Below are positions 6,055-6,141 of a stretch of DNA of 6,141 nt, piece by piece. The notes under the pieces are model-generated. The model saw nothing but the letters and a program-made list of their open reading frames with translations, was not told the origin of the DNA and ran no database searches. The position numbers and the translations under genes were made by a program. Each line of letters begins with the position of its first letter. Within the stretch, counting starts at the first letter, position 1. The stretch comes from an uncultured Actinomycetes bacterium (GTDB taxonomy: Bacteria > Actinomycetota > Thermoleophilia > Solirubrobacterales > 70-9): positions 1 through 6,141 of the forward strand of contig CALCIA010000108.1 in the NCBI GenBank assembly GCA_937907435.1, read 5' to 3'.

Positions 6055-6081
6055 GGGCCCAGGCCCCGCAAGTTGGCGCCC
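6034..6081 (+). repeat. Two imperfect 17-base direct repeats after the operon
   Basis: CCCGCAGGCTGGCGCCC (6034-6050) and CCCGCAAGTTGGCGCCC (6065-6081) agree at 15 of 17 bases and start 31 bases apart. Both carry GGCGCC at the right side. They lie between the last stop codon and the terminal hairpin, and the first overlaps the GCAGGCTG core. They may be decayed copies of the same stem-loop family, or two protein-binding sites. Confidence 0.5.
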
Positions 6082-6093
6082 GGTTTGGGACCC

Positions 6094-6141
6094 GCCCCTC
6101 TCGCCACGGCCCGGGCAGGCTGTGGCCGTGGCGAGAGGGGC
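6094..6141 (+). terminator. 18-bp perfect hairpin after the operon, probable terminator
   Basis: Bases 6094-6111 are exactly complementary to 6124-6141, and the loop 6112-6123 reads CGGGCAGGCTGT. The stem may continue past the window edge. It starts 94 bases after the last stop codon, the natural place for the operon terminator, though any T-run would lie outside the window. Its loop is the reverse complement of the loop at 248-259 at 11 of 12 bases while the stems differ, so it may belong to a repeat family as well as terminating. Confidence 0.6.

Noticed and set aside
1..6141. CRISPR array, tRNA, rRNA, insertion sequence or phage genes
   Set aside because: No spaced identical repeats, cloverleaf, rRNA-like stretch or transposase/integrase motif was found on either strand.

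Overview
The window is about 6.1 kb of very GC-rich DNA, with G or C at nearly every third codon position, strong AGGAGG-type ribosome sites, and TTG and GTG as well as ATG starts. This fits a high-GC bacterium. Actinomycetota, for example a Thermoleophilia-like lineage, is my best guess, but nothing here proves the taxonomy. No rRNA, tRNA, CRISPR array or transposase gene was seen.

Layout: positions 1-437 are non-coding, with one 22-bp perfect hairpin (8-54), two small GC hairpins (57-104), a 23-bp perfect hairpin (225-282) and a 7-bp operator-like palindrome (364-382). Five plus-strand genes then run from 438 to 6000 as one tight operon. Three of the four junctions overlap by 3-4 bases and the fourth has a 13-base gap. 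The genes are: (1) a 207-aa winged-helix-like plus helical protein; (2) a 569-aa protein with the ATP-binding and phosphohistidine domains of pyruvate phosphate dikinase (PPDK) but no PEP/pyruvate barrel; (3) a 239-aa protein with a second, divergent phosphohistidine-type swivel domain; (4) a 490-aa soluble protein I do not recognise; (5) a 344-aa zinc-free medium-chain NADP-dependent reductase. The 141 bases after the operon hold short repeats and an 18-bp perfect hairpin that reaches the end of the window.

Working model (inference): genes 1-3 form a split dikinase-like phosphotransferase. ATP phosphorylates a histidine, and the phosphoryl group goes to an unknown acceptor other than pyruvate. 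Phenylphosphate synthase, built from PEP-synthase-like pieces, is the nearest known precedent. Gene 4 would then act on the activated substrate, for example by eliminating phosphate or rearranging it, and the gene 5 reductase would act on a resulting unsaturated or carbonyl product. The enzyme parts are well supported, but the substrate and the order of steps are not.

A second, independent signal lies in the flanking DNA. The hairpins on either side of the operon have unrelated perfect stems but nearly the same 12-base loop in opposite orientations. The loop core GCAGGCTG also sits in a third hairpin in the downstream tail. This looks like a family of stem-loops with a conserved tip.
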